Shown piece after piece: positions 32,428 through 44,251 of a stretch of DNA of 64,000 nt. Location: positions 62,001 through 126,000 of the forward strand of contig JAUZTG010000028.1 in NCBI GenBank assembly GCA_030734395.1. The letters run 5' to 3'. The notes below the pieces were generated by a model. It had not been told where the DNA came from. It saw only the letters and a list, made by a program, of their open reading frames with translations, and made no database searches. The number at the start of each line of letters is the position of its first letter. Within the stretch, counting starts at the first letter, position 1. A program made the translations under genes and the position numbers. The DNA is from Sarocladium kiliense (lineage: Eukaryota; Ascomycota; Sordariomycetes; Hypocreales; Sarocladiaceae).

Positions 32428-34407
32428 TTACGCCTTCGCGCTCTCCTGCGCAGCAGCAGCAGCATTCACATCGCCATACTGGTTGATGATCTTCTCATCC
32501 ACCGTCTCCTCAAACTCATCGACTTCCGTCTTGTGGAACTTCCGCGCGCTGATCTTCCGCTCGAACAGCACATCCATCTGCGCGAAGGTTCGTCCTGCTG
32601 GTTCTGGGAGGTTAAAGTATGTGTAAATGACACAGCAGAAGCAGATACCAGCCTATGAAGACCAATCATTAGTTTCAAAGCATGAGTGGTAAAAGAAACG
32701 GGCAAATGTGAACATACCCAGAAGAAGCCGGCGTAGTTGCGCCAGTTCCAGTAGTCGGGGTTCAACATGTAAGGCGTCAAAACACCCGTAATGATGCCAA
32801 CAACATTGCTGTACCAAGGTTAGCCCATGTGTCATCAAACACAGCTTCATCGGAATATAACTCACTATAAGTTGCGACCCAGCACGACGGTCTTGATCAT
32901 CAACCGACGAGAAGACAGCTCCGCGACCAGCGAATATGCGATGGTTCCAACAGTGCACTGGTAGAACAACGCCCAGATAATCATCATGCTTCCAGTCGCG
33001 AGGGCGGCCTTATCCCTGTTGGCCTCCGGCACAAGTCCCAAGAAGCCCATGATGAACAACATGGTGCACAAGCCGCACAGCCCGTAGAAATACAGCGCTC
33101 GGCGACCAACACCGAGAGTCATCAAACCCCAGGCGCCAAACACGCCAACCATGTTGATAGCATACTGGCCCAAGGCGAAAGAGTAGGAGTTACGCTCTGA
33201 CAAGCCGGCCTGCTTGAGGAAGTAAGTAGAGTAGTTGGAGAAAGAGTTTCCACTGAGGTTCTGCATCGCCCAGACCATGCACACAATCTGCGTGCGACGA
33301 AGGTCCGTTCCCTTGAAGCAATCCCTGTAGCTGGCGCCAGCAGTGGTCCTCTCCTCGAGGGCAGTTGTGTGAACCATCATGGCGATAGTCTCGTCAGCGT
33401 CGAAGTCGGTGTCGCGGCCAGTGCTTGTGAGGCGGTAGAGGGATTTCTTAGCCTCGGCGAGACGGCCGTGACGGACGAGCCACCAGGGAGACTCGGGGCA
33501 GCAGTAGATGCCGATGAAGAGCGGCAGAGGCCAGATCCACTGAAGCGCATATGGGATACGATAGGCCCACTCATCCGTACGATCCAGCATGGAGTAAATG
33601 ACGCCGATACCGATGATCTGACCGAGTCCCCAGCAGAAGTTGACGTAGGTTGTCAAGTAACCGCGAAGAGCGACAGGGCAGACCTCGGAGGCGTAGGTGA
33701 TGGTGATGGTCTGGAAGATACCCCATGGGATACCGCAGAGAACTTCGGCGACGACGAGGGTCTGGACGTTCTGGGCGGTGAAGAAGATGGTGACAAAGCC
33801 GGTGAGGAAGACGAGACAAGTGAGGAGGGTCTTGCGGTAGCCCCAGCGCTCAGAGACGTAGCCATTGATGAAGAGACCGATGATCTCACCGACCATAGCA
33901 CCCTGGGGTATGTGAGATTGAGTGAAAGACATATAAGATGAGGGTGAGTGAGATGACTTACGTTGGTGAGACCTGCTTGCCATGGAGCCGGGATTTCCCA
34001 AGTGCCATCATCCAGCTGAACACCGTACTTCTTGTTGAAGACCTCGAACGCGACTGAGAAAGATCATGTTAGCTGCCATCATAGACAATGTCTCAGCCTG
34101 GTCCCAACTTACAGAAGTTGGTCACGAGTGAGATATCATAGCCCTCCATGACAATACAAGTCGAAATGATAATACTGAAAGCAATAGCCTTGGGGTACAG
34201 CTTCAAGCCCTGCATCAACGTCATAGTCTGCTCCTTGCCAGACGCCAACCTCGCATGCTCAAAAACACTTTGATGCGTCTTGCTCAACTCAGGCTCCTCC
34301 CCAGCCGCCGTCGTCGCGTGACCCTCGGCAGTTGCAGGGGGGTTCTGCTGCTGCACATCATCACCACCAGCCGGCGGCTGAGTAGCAGGATCCGCAGGCG
34401 CAGCCAT
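32428..34407 (-). CDS. MFS sugar transporter, alpha-glucoside (maltose) permease type
   Basis: A plasma-membrane sugar/proton symporter. Exon 1 starts with ATG at 34407 and encodes a Pro/Ala-rich cytosolic N-terminus, then the first helix (AFSIIISTCIVMEGYDISLV). Intron-separated exons add EIPAPWQAGLTN, the loop GYVSERWGYRKTLL and PESPWWLVRHGRLAEAKKSL. The C-terminal signature PEPAGRTFAQMDVLFERKI follows, and the protein ends in an Ala-rich tail; stop TAA is at 32428-32430. The last signature is characteristic of the alpha-glucoside (MAL) group of fungal sugar transporters. Small exons near 32470-32870 need short introns. No maltase gene is adjacent, so induction and substrate remain open. Confidence 0.88.
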
Positions 34408-34927
34408 TGTTGACTCTCAAATAAACAGAACTCAGCTGCAAGAGTTCTTCTTTTTCCGCAAAGAAACAAACAGTGCTGGCAACCAAGAAAGATGGATGGG
34501 GGGAGAGGGATTCTAAAGTGGGAAAGGAGAAAAGAGTCGCGAGAATGCGGATGGAACCATTTCAAGAAATTCAAAATGCGGGGCGAACCGGCCGGCGCGA
34601 ACGATGGGTGCCACACCGGAGTGGAGTCCGGAGATGGCAGCGAGAAACCAGGGATCGAGTCCTCCTGTCGAAGAAAATCGAAGGGTTCCAACGAAAACTG
34701 GGCTTCGGCATCCCCTGGCCCGAGGCGGTTAGTCGGCACCGCTGCTCTTGCGTTTGTTTCTTCAGGCTTCGATCACTTCAACATCCTGGTCACACACACA
34801 CTCTCACACCTGCGTGATCATTGACGAAACATAATTTCACAGAGCGAGGATCTCGAATAACACAATTGCGCAGGATCAATGATTGCAGCAGTACGAGTCT
34901 TTTGCTCCGATCTACTTACACTACCAT
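34408..34927. other. Intergenic region
   Basis: About 520 bp between the stop of the glutamyl-tRNA synthetase gene and the start of the sugar permease gene, both on the minus strand. It should contain the permease promoter. Open frames here overlap each other and show no domain. Confidence 0.4.
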
Positions 34928-37149
34928 CTATTTCGCAGGGATCTTGAAGAACACCATCGGTGTCTTCGCGTCAGTGTACGGCGTGTCCAGGCGGAAGTAT
35001 CCCTTGCGCTCCAGCTGCACGATCGCACCCTTCTTCAACTCCTTTGTGTTGCGATCCGTAAACGCCTCGGTCGTGACCTGTGTCACAGGAGTCAAGCACT
35101 CCTCGAGGACGTCGGTGGGCTCGAGCTTGTCCTTGGTGATGAGGTGGTCGAACTCCATGAGCTGCGCCGGGAGCATGTTATCCTCCACAGCCGCAAGCCA
35201 TGTAAGCTTCTTGGTGTTCTTGAAGTCGCGAGACTCTGGGTTGAACTCCAAAGCGATGCGCTTGACGACTGGGGTGGCAGCGTCGGACGCTTGAGTAACA
35301 TCCTTCACAGTGGCGTTACCCCAGTTCATGAGCGTGACTGTCTCGCCGACCTTCAGATCCTTGGCGTCAAACTGCTCAAGAAGGACAGTCTTATCGGTCT
35401 GAACCTTCCTGTTGCCCAAGCTCAAGTTCTTCACGTACTTGGGAACCTCCAACTCCTGGGAAGTCGGAGCTGAACCGTCGGGAAGAGTTACGTCGCAGTA
35501 CACAACATCCTTAGACTCAATGGCAGTGTATCGAGCTGCCACAGGGTCGATGTGCTTCTTGTTGGTCGCCCAGAAGGTGCCCCACTCGAGGTTGACGACG
35601 TTACGGCTGGGACCTTGGGCCAGGATGAACTCGCGGAGAGCGGGGACATCCATACCACGGCGAACAATACCTCGGACAGTTGGCATACGAGGATCATCCC
35701 AGCCCCACACCTTACCATCCGCTACAATGCGTGTTAGCTTGCGCTTGGAAAGCACGGTGCGGATGAAGTTCAGGCGGCTGAAATCCCAGATTGGCACAGC
35801 ACGGAGCTTAAGGGCATCCTGCATCCACTCGTACTGAGCGTTGCGGTCGCGGTACTCGTTGGTACGAAGGGCCAGGGTGACTCCCTCGATCGAATCCAGA
35901 ATAGGCGCACAGAAGTCGTAGGTAGGGTAGACCTTCCAAGTGGTGCCTGTGCGGTGGTGGGGTGTGAGGTTGCAGCGGTAGATGACGGGATCACGCAGGG
36001 TGCCGTTGGGGCTGTCGTAGGCGATGCGAGCACGGATGCACCAGCGCTGACCCTCCTCAGAACCTGTAAGCATCTCCTTGAAGTGAGCGAGTGTGTCCTC
36101 AATGCCCATATCGCGACGCTTGGACGGAAGTCTGTTCTTCCTGCTCTCGTCACCCTTGCCCAGAGCCGAATCGTCCGCAAAGGCCTTGCCGTCCTTGATA
36201 AGCTGGATAGCCAGGTCGTACATCTGCTGGAAGTAGTCGCTGGAGTAGGTCATCTTGTCAGGGTGAATGCCCATAAGCGCCAGATCCTCGATAATGGCAT
36301 CTTGGAATTCCATCGACTCGTTCGTGGGGTTTGTGTCGTCGAATCGGCAGATGAGAGTGCCGCCGGGCTTTGCGCGGGCGAAGTATTCGTTCAGGAGAGC
36401 AGCCTTGGCGTGACCAATGTGCAGGTATCCTGAGGGCTCGGGAGGGAATCGGGTGACCATAGGGCCGTCGACGTTGGGCAGATCGACCACGTCGTAGGAC
36501 GCACCAGCAGCGGACGCGGCAGCCTTAGCCTTGGCACGGTCGTTCGATTCGGCGGCGGTGAAGTCCTTGATAATCTGGGCGATCCAGGGGCTCGAGGCCT
36601 CGATGAACTGGTACCAACGCGAAACGTTGCCGTACAGCTTCTTAACGAGAGACGAGGCAACGTGGTTGCCGCGGATGGTAGCCCAGACGGCAATGTCGGC
36701 GATGGTGATGCTGTGTCGGCTCGCAAGGTAGGTTCGCAGGGTAAGAGACGACTCGAGCTTGAGAAGAGCCTTCTGCAGCTCGGGGGCATTCTTGGTATCC
36801 AGGGAGCGGCTGAATTGGACCCATTCGTTGACCTAGACATGTACTATGATAAGAATGTGATCGGCGGAATCCAGGACTTCAAGGGACCACATACCGCATC
36901 AGTCTGGGCCTGAGAAACCGAAAGCAACTCCTCAATGATCTTCTGATCGTTCAGAGCCTTGCTCTCGCCTTCAGGAGGAGTCAATCGGATCAGGCTGTCG
37001 TTGTCGAGCTTCGCAGCTTGCTGATAGGTCTTGGTTACCGGAAGCCAGCTGGCGGGGAGAGAGCCATTCTGCTCTGCATAGCTCACAGAGAGCAGAGCAG
37101 GCAGAATGGACGCCAATGGGGCCTTTGTAGCAGCCTCGAGATGTGCCAT
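34928..37149 (-). CDS. GUS1: Glutamyl-tRNA synthetase, cytosolic
   Basis: Charges tRNA-Glu in the cytosol. Two exons (36895-37149 and 34928-36832), joined across a 62-nt intron (GTATGT..GTCTAG), give 719 residues. The N-terminal third is a GST-like domain, as in yeast, where it binds the cofactor Arc1. The catalytic core has the class I HIGH motif in FPPEPSGYLHIGHAKAALLN and the KMSKS counterpart in TVLSKRKLTRIV. The C-terminal anticodon-binding barrels end in RKGYFRLDTPYTDAKTP. ATG at 37149 begins MAHLEAATKAPLASILPALL. The symbol is that of the yeast orthologue. Glutaminyl-tRNA synthetase is related but has a different N-terminal region; the eukaryotic GluRS layout fits better. Confidence 0.95.
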
Positions 37150-37736
37150 GTTTGCTGAAGACCACTGTTTTTGGAGGTGATGTGGTGGAAGCAAGTCGCA
37201 GATGGCGGGGCAGTGTGACTTTTTTAGTACCCCGCGATGACCGCGATGGGTTTGTGCGTGACTCAACACTGGATGATGGCAAAGGCGAAGCCGAGGTTTT
37301 GCCGCTGGGCGCAATGAGCTGGGGTCGGTGGCAAAGAAAAAAACTATTGCGACCTGAGAATGAATCCGTAAGGATGAGTTGGTAGGGACGTGTTGATACG
37401 TATATTATGCTACCCAAGTCCGGCTCTTGCGCGGGCGTCGTTGATTGTGATCGCCCACCCTGGACCGCGTGCAGGTCTACAACCAACATCCAGTCATGAT
37501 CGTGGCCAAGTAGCTGTCAACCAACTGCAGCGTACATACCCCAGTCATCTTGCGTCTACTCGCCCTATGTCATTCTATGTTTTCTGTAAGATGACTTCAT
37601 GTCCACCAAGTACCTGTCCGTAAGCAGGTAATTCGCGACTCGTAGCATTCAACAGCACACACTTATTGTCTTGATGACTAAATTGACTGGATGCGCCCAA
37701 TTATCACATCTTGCGACTGATCAATTCGTGTGCTAA
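37150..37736. other. Intergenic region
   Basis: About 590 bp between the end of the NmrA-like gene and the start of the tRNA synthetase gene, which share the minus strand. It should carry the synthetase promoter. No gene is visible. Confidence 0.4.
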
Positions 37737-38816
37737 CTAGCTCTTGTAAGCCTGAACAAGGAGCTCCTTGATGGTTCGCGGCTTGATTGCCTCAAATTCC
37801 TTGTTCAATGCTCGTTTCGTATCCAGGTCGAAATATCCTTTGTGCATCATCCATCCCATGCCAGCGACCATTGGCAACAGAGCTTCTTTCGGAAAGAAGG
37901 GATAAACATGCGGATAGCTTGGAAGCTCCGTGGCCTTACCTGCAGCCAGGTCCTCTTCCGAGTCGTACGACACGTTGAACTTCACACCCTTGATGTCCTC
38001 GGCCAATCGGACAAACTCGTTGAAGGTTATCTTGTCGCCAATGATGTATGCCTCTCGGTCCCACTCAGGCTTCTCGATGTAAGCAGTGACGAATTTGGCG
38101 ATATCCCAAGTGTGAGTGAAAACAACGGGGACGTCTCCGGTGCCAGGGATAGCGATAGCATTGTTGGGGATATCGATCATCAAAGCGAGTGGCTGCAGGT
38201 ATGTTGGGACAGTTGGGACGAAGTAGTCGAAGAAGTAGCCATTGTAGAACGTAGTGTACTCGAGGGAAGTCTTTTTGAGGGAAGCCAAGAGGTCGAGCTT
38301 CAACTGGGCAGGAGGAAACAAAGGGATCATCCTGTTGGGAGTCAGTTTACAGCCTAGCTTTTGGTCTGGCATAAGGGGAGGGTGATTCTTACTCGGTACT
38401 GTATGGCACGCCCCAGAGGCTCGGGATGAAACGCTTGGTCACCGTAGACGTATCCGCAGCATTGATCAGTGCGAGCTCAGGTCCGGGACCGGCCATGGAT
38501 GTCAAGGTTGAGATAACGGTGTCGACTTTGTTCTTCTCCAAGGCTTCAGTCAGGGCGGCAGGGTCGTTGTAGTCAACAACCACAAAGCGCGCACCAATCT
38601 CCTTCTGCTTCTCCTCTGAAGGCTAGAGAGAAGCAATTTGTTAATAATTCAAGCGCCGACCATCTTGTGCATTGGATGCATAGCAGTAGTGTGCAAGGGT
38701 TGGCTCACCTGGCGTGATAGCACTAGCACTGTCAATTTGGCATTGGCCTTAAGAGCATCGACGATAGCCCGTCCCAGGCCACCAGTGCCACCGGCCACAG
38801 CGACCACAGAAGACAT
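37737..38816 (-). CDS. NmrA-like / isoflavone reductase family NAD(P)-binding protein
   Basis: An atypical short-chain dehydrogenase. Exon 1 starts with ATG at 38816 and gives a Rossmann motif (SVVAVAGGTGGLGRAIVDAL). After an intron come VVVDYNDPAALTEALEKNKV and VDTVISTLTSMAGPG. A further exon contains ALMIDIPNNAIAIPGTGDVP and ends in the C-terminal helices. Family members either sense the NAD(P) redox state, as NmrA does for the GATA factor AreA, or act as reductases. The catalytic Lys of true isoflavone reductases is not evident from reading, so function is open. No signal peptide or membrane helix is visible. Confidence 0.85.
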
Positions 38817-39292
38817 AATGCCGAACAAGAGGGAGGAAGAGATACGATGACGTGAGGTCCGCTGGCGTGGTGATAATTGGGATTGAGACTTCAGGATTAT
38901 GCAGTGGTCAAATATAAGGAACTGAAGTATGTCTAACACTTATAGATCTGGGCGAATCCAGGCACGAGCGATCCTCTTCGCATATCCCACCCAATGCTTG
39001 CTCATCTAACAACACCAATCGCCCCTGTGATTTATAACTAGCCCAAGCTTTTGCCAGTTCCGGCGTACCAGTCCCAGGTGGTTCGAACCTTAACCCACTA
39101 AAGTGGAGTTGGGCGGAAGCATTTTGGTTCCGGGCCCTCCTACATAAGTATGCCATCGCCAACACTCTCCTGGGGCAGGGACAAAATACTTCCGCAGCCG
39201 TTTTTGAGCCCTGGGCGCCATGCAAGCACGGAGTTTACGGGCAACCCGAACGAGACGGACTACGGTGTCATTGGTCTCCACACGAGAGCAAC
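38817..39292. other. Divergent promoter region
   Basis: About 475 bp separate the NmrA-like gene and the Zn2Cys6 gene, which are read in opposite directions. Both promoters should lie here. No other feature is recognised. Confidence 0.4.
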
Positions 39293-41331
39293 ATGCAACG
39301 GGCCACCAAGGTACCTCGCCTAACTTGTTCTTTAACGTTCAGTCTCTGACCCTGTCGCCTTTCAGGCTTGTTACCACTGCAGATCGAAAAAGCGCCGTTG
39401 CGATACGGCTTTGCCATCATGCATACCATGTGTTCGAGACCAGCTGGAGTGCACATACCCTGCCTCCCTGAAACGGCGCGGCCCAGGGAAAACGTTAGTT
39501 CTCAAGTGCCCTATGTGTGTCTGGCCATAAAGGAAACTGACCAGCATCTCTATTAAGAAAGAAAAGGCTGGATGATATGGAGGAAAGACTTAGCCAGATG
39601 TCATCTCTCCTTCGCAACTCCGCTGTGCCTTCCGAGCCATTGAAGAGTACCAGCGCCGAACAACCCCAGACCCTGCCAAGAGACACAGCCGTTGGCGAGG
39701 AGGCAACATGTCATCAGCCCTTTGGACAGATAAGCTCGCTCTTAACCAAAGCCAAGATGGTAGGGAGGAATAACCTGCTTGAGCTCGACGACTCGCAAAC
39801 AGTCTCATTTGAATTGATGCCAGCAATGGTGGGGCTAGTCATGAAGACGTTCCCGGATATGATTCAGGAAATACCCGTGCTAGATTTCGAAGACTTTGGT
39901 CTTCACGCAAGTCGGGTGAGCCTTGAGCCGAGTTCAATACGCACGGCAGATATCCCATTCTTCGCCACTCGGTGCTCTGCTATGGCTATAACAGCACTTG
40001 GGAAGATTGCGAATCCCTCCTTTGCAGACATGGTGCATACCGGATGGAGTGCATTCAAAAGAGCGCATCGACTTCTGCCCCAGCTTCTTCTCGGTATCCT
40101 GGGCCTTTATACGGTGCAAGCTATGACACTCATGGGGTATTTCGCAGGTTTCTCGGCAGATACGAAGCTCGCATCGTTTCTTCTATCCAATGCGATGAAA
40201 TCATGCGATTTGCTCAAAGCCTCTCTGCGCAACACATCTTTGCCGTTAGTCTCCTCGGCATATTTCAGCAGAACCTCCTGGGCGGTATTCATAATGGATA
40301 CTGAACTGTCTCTCCACCGCGATCAGATACCTTCGCGGTCCGCTCGAGATCTCGAGCGGCTAGACCTCCTCGAGTCAGCCGGTGCCGCCAGCTCAGGATT
40401 TGGAGAACTTATTTTCAGAAAGAGGGCGGAGCTATCTCTAATACTATCAACTATCCGAGAAGAGTTGTACTCTCAATCACCCCCGCTGTCCAGTGTCGAT
40501 CTACAGGCTTCTATCCGGTGCCACGATGCAAAATTGAGAGAATGGGCACATGGTTTACCGGTTCGTTTCTGGGACGACTGCTTCAAAGTGTCATCTGGAG
40601 ACTTTGAAGATATGCCAGGCATGATGCTAAAGCTTACCTTCCGCAATGCCATGTCCATGGTTCATTGGACAGCAAGAAGGATTGGGACAGAGAGGCCTAG
40701 TATGCTTCCTAGTGGCAACACGGCGGATTGGTCTCGACTGTCTCGTACTTCCCACTGTGCGATGCACGCTCGAGATATTCTCCGTCTCCTAGAGCAGCGG
40801 CCTCCTGTACAATTTTCGTACTTCTGGTGAGTTGCACTGTCTAGCTTCAACAGAAAGAAGTGCTGACGATAGGCTAGGCGCAGTCTATGCTTTGGTATGT
40901 CAGCAGCACTTACCCTGCTCGCCTATATCATTGAACAGCCCACAAATCCATTGAACACAATGGACACAGAACTCCTTCGGAGTTTCTCAAGGCAAGTAGC
41001 CGCTGAAGACAAGACCGGAGACTACGATCTCTCCAATCTAGTCACGACCTGCAATGCAATATTGGACATTGCTGAGAAAGCAATCAACTCGGAGATGACG
41101 GCAGAAACTGGTAGTAACACTTCAGACGTTGGAGCTATCCGCCATGCATTCCGCTTTGTAGCGCACCCCATGTTTGTGGTGCAAGATATGCTCACAAACA
41201 TGCGAACACGCGATGCGCCTCACTCGCGAACTATTTCCCAGATACTTAGGGTTTCTTTCTCAGCTGATGGGTATAGCACACTGGTGCCTGACTGCGTCAA
41301 ACCGGAATCATTCTTGGGCGCTTCGATGTAG
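39293..41331 (+). CDS. Zn2Cys6 fungal transcription factor
   Basis: Four exons (39293-39310, 39366-39493, 39558-40826, 40878-41331) give 622 residues. The short first exon encodes only MQRATK and is phase 0 to the zinc cluster ACYHCRSKKRRCDTALPSCI followed by PCVRDQLEC, a complete six-cysteine set. A start at 39220 would be in the wrong phase, which decides for 39293. A short coiled coil (KKRLDDMEERLSQMSSLL) follows, typical for dimerisation. The rest is the fungal-specific factor region with helical blocks such as SRDLERLDLLESAG. It is divergent from the NmrA-like gene. Targets are unknown. Confidence 0.88.
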
Positions 41332-42389
41332 GGTGTTGGTATAGCGACTATAATAGAAGCCATATTCAGTGAGTGCACCACTGAACAAAATTAAACTTCG
41401 AGTTAAGCTGCAGACGCTTTCGATAAAACTATGTATATATTATTTTCCGCAAGTATGCAACCGGTGATCGTCAATGAAGTAAGTCCACATTCGGATCTGA
41501 TGGGTAACACCGCCCTTTCTACGTTTTGTCGTGGTTATAGCGGCAAGAGGTCAAGAGTTGCACTAGACATGGATGTAGGAGCCATCAGTGGCCGTCATTG
41601 CTGAACTCTGAGGATCTATCCGACAGGGGCTTACAGCTCGCTGTGGAGAGCAACAAGGCCGTCAAACGGAGTCCATTTACTTGCAGAGGGCTCAAAGTTA
41701 ACGTACTGACGATGCTACGTCGTGATGTTACCTTTCGCTGCATGAGTTAGTCCGTGTACGGCAAAGAATGCTGTCATAGGATGTGATCTGCAACTTCCCC
41801 CGCCCTTCCATCACCGCGACGCTGTCCCAACTGTTGTAGGGATTATTCGCATCGAAGTCGTAAGACCTCGTCGAGCGACACAGCCCTGGCGCTGAAATGC
41901 CTCATGACTGGCGCGGTGAGAATGCCGAGAAGTGAGGCTCACCAAATGCCCCCGGCGCCTTCCGACGGATTATTACTCTGATAAGAACTTAAGATTAATC
42001 CCGCTCTGGGAGGCTGACCTTTGGGCTCTTGGTCATGCCTGCTAATCCTTGTCTGCCGATTCCTCATTCGGCATCTGGGGTCCCCGGTCAATGGCCACAG
42101 AGGACCCCGCCGGAGAGCACCAGACAGAAGGAGGGGAAAGGATCCAGTGGTCTGCTGACTCGTGGATGCCTGGACGACTCGACATGTCTTAGGTCCTTGG
42201 CGCGTCGAAGCGCGTGGAAGGGCACGTAGACGCGACATGCGCAAGCTCGTCAAGATCATGGAAGCAGACGGAAGAGAATCACAATGGTAATTCATCTAAT
42301 ACCAGAACATGCTAATCTTGTGGACCACAAGCCGTTCAATTGGGGAATACAGTCAATGGTCATTCGTCGTGTAATCCTTACCTCACAAC
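41332..42389. other. Convergent intergenic region
   Basis: About 1.06 kb between the ends of two regulator genes read toward each other. Only overlapping short frames are present. No gene, RNA or repeat was recognised. Confidence 0.4.
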
Positions 42390-43749
42390 CTAGTCCCTCA
42401 CATTCACCGCCCCATCTAGGATCGGCCACTTCTGCACCATCTCCCTTGACAAGGTCCAATTCCTCAAATCACTCAAGTGCTTCACAAAGTCCACACTCAA
42501 ATAGTGCTCCCCCTGCGTTGGCCCCTGACAAATCGCCTCCGCCGCCGGCCTCGCCCACCCTACACACACACTCATGTTCAAGTCTTCCCTAAACTCCGGG
42601 AACTTCGTCATATCAAAGTCCCTGATGATCCTCGTCCTCGCCTCCGGCCATACAAGCGTATCAGTCCAGATCGGGTGCGGCACGTTGAGTTGTACCTCGT
42701 TTGGGCGCATGAAATCTGGCATGGCGATGTAAGTCTCTGGAGTGCGACAGATGCGCCAGCGGAGAATCGTGCAGATCACCCACATGGCGGCGAGGCGTCC
42801 GGTGGTTGTGCGAAGGGGCATTTGCTTCATCATGTGGTCGATGACGAGGGAGGAGAGCGGGTGCTGGAGGCTGTGGGAGGGGACTTCGGGGTTGAGGAGG
42901 TTTGAGATGTGTGGGAAGGCTTGGGCGTTGAGTTCGGCCATGGGGACCTCTTGAGTAGGGACGTGGCGGCAGAGACGTTCGAGATCAACGAAGCCGTGGT
43001 CCATGTTCCCCATCGGGGCGGTGTTTACGGGGATCCGATCCCAGCCTGGAGGTATGTTCGCTTCTGGCAGCGGCGTGATTGCAGGTACTGCTGTGCTGTC
43101 TCCTTCTCCATCTTCCAGTACCTGACTCGGCGTGAATGGCGTGTCGTCGATCGGAGCATGCGGAAAAGACTTGAGCATCAGAGACAGATCGGGAAGAGAC
43201 CCTGTGTCTGATGCTGCTCGCGCTCCAAACGGTGAGTCTATGCCATTCGATTCATCGATGGCTCGTAACTCAGCAGGTGGCCTTGAAGATAGCTCGGAAT
43301 GCTGCAAGCTCGCTGCTGGCGAGACCGCGTGAGTCCCTCCGCCGTGATACCCAAGAGCAGCTTGGAGACTGGATTGTGAGTCCCGCATCGACGTGCAGAC
43401 CATCTCGACAACCGATCTCAGACGCTTCGCTTCTTTCTCCGATCGCTCCATGGCTTGTGACTGTCGCTTGACAGTCGCTGCCAGCTCGTTCCTCTCATTC
43501 TCCAGTGCATCGAACCGTTCTTTCAGATGACGGATCTCTTCTTCGAGCTCGCCAGCCTGCTTCCTCTTCTTAGACCTGGCCTGTCGAGTTAGTAATTACC
43601 TGTAAACTCGAAATCTAAGCACATGGCGAGAATAAGAGGTCAACTATTTACCGGCATTCTCTCTGTCGTATGCGATCCCAATGGCGTTTATGTGCAAGTC
43701 TCTCCTCAGAGTACGTCGACACAGGTCGGTAGGGGTACTGCTTGCCCAT
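42390..43749 (-). CDS. bZIP transcription factor with DUF3425-type C-terminus
   Basis: Two exons, 43652-43749 and 42390-43575, give 427 residues. The 76-nt intron lies inside the basic region. Joining at GCCAG gives KRHWDRIRQRECRSKKRKQA, a bZIP basic region like the RECR..KK type of CREB. It is followed by leucine-zipper-like heptads (ELEEEIRHLKERFDALENER). The more obvious upstream acceptor would shift the frame, which decides the choice. The C-terminal 200 residues (HPLSSLVIDHMMKQMPLRTT, then WTDTLVWPEARTRIIRDF) match the region of fungal bZIP proteins annotated as DUF3425. The start at 43749 is MGKQYPYRPVS. The target genes are unknown. Confidence 0.85.
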
Positions 43750-44251
43750 GGCGGATATGGTTGTGGAGCCTCGCAGTCCGAACAGATTACAGACGTAGGG
43801 CTGGGAAGTGATGGATATCTAGCCCAGATTAAATGCGGCTCGGTCTGGAAGATATCCTGCAATGTCACAAAAATGAGAGAAACCTGGGGTTAAGAAACCT
43901 CTAATGTGGAGGGGGAGCGGGGAGGAGAATCCGGGGGTGAAGGTGGAGAGGCATACGGTTAGTGTTTTCCGGCTCCAGCTTGCTGGCTCGACAATGTGCT
44001 ATAAGTTCTTGGGACGCCACCAAATGGCTTGCGATCAAGGCGTAGGTTCGCGATGAATAAGTAGCTGAAAGTCTATTATAGCGACTCACACACACCGTCA
44101 ACGCATGTTGTTCGAGTTGAACAGTTGGACAATGCCATTGTACCTAGTTCCAGGCCCCAGTCACCCATTGCCGAACCCTCATACTAAACTAGCCGTCCAG
44201 TCTGTGACACAGAAAGTATTACCTCCGAAGATGGTCTTTCAACGAGCCATA
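43750..44251. other. Intergenic region
   Basis: About 500 bp between the end of the MFS permease gene and the start of the bZIP gene, both on the minus strand. It should contain the bZIP promoter. Nothing else is recognised. Confidence 0.4.

Noticed and set aside
33369..33941. A 190-codon open frame on the plus strand
   Set aside because: It is antisense to the well-supported sugar permease and only reflects its codon composition.
35954..36433. A 159-codon plus-strand frame
   Set aside because: Antisense shadow of glutamyl-tRNA synthetase.
39070..39095. GGTTCGAACC resembling a tRNA B box
   Set aside because: The flanking bases do not form a T stem, and no acceptor or anticodon arm can be drawn.
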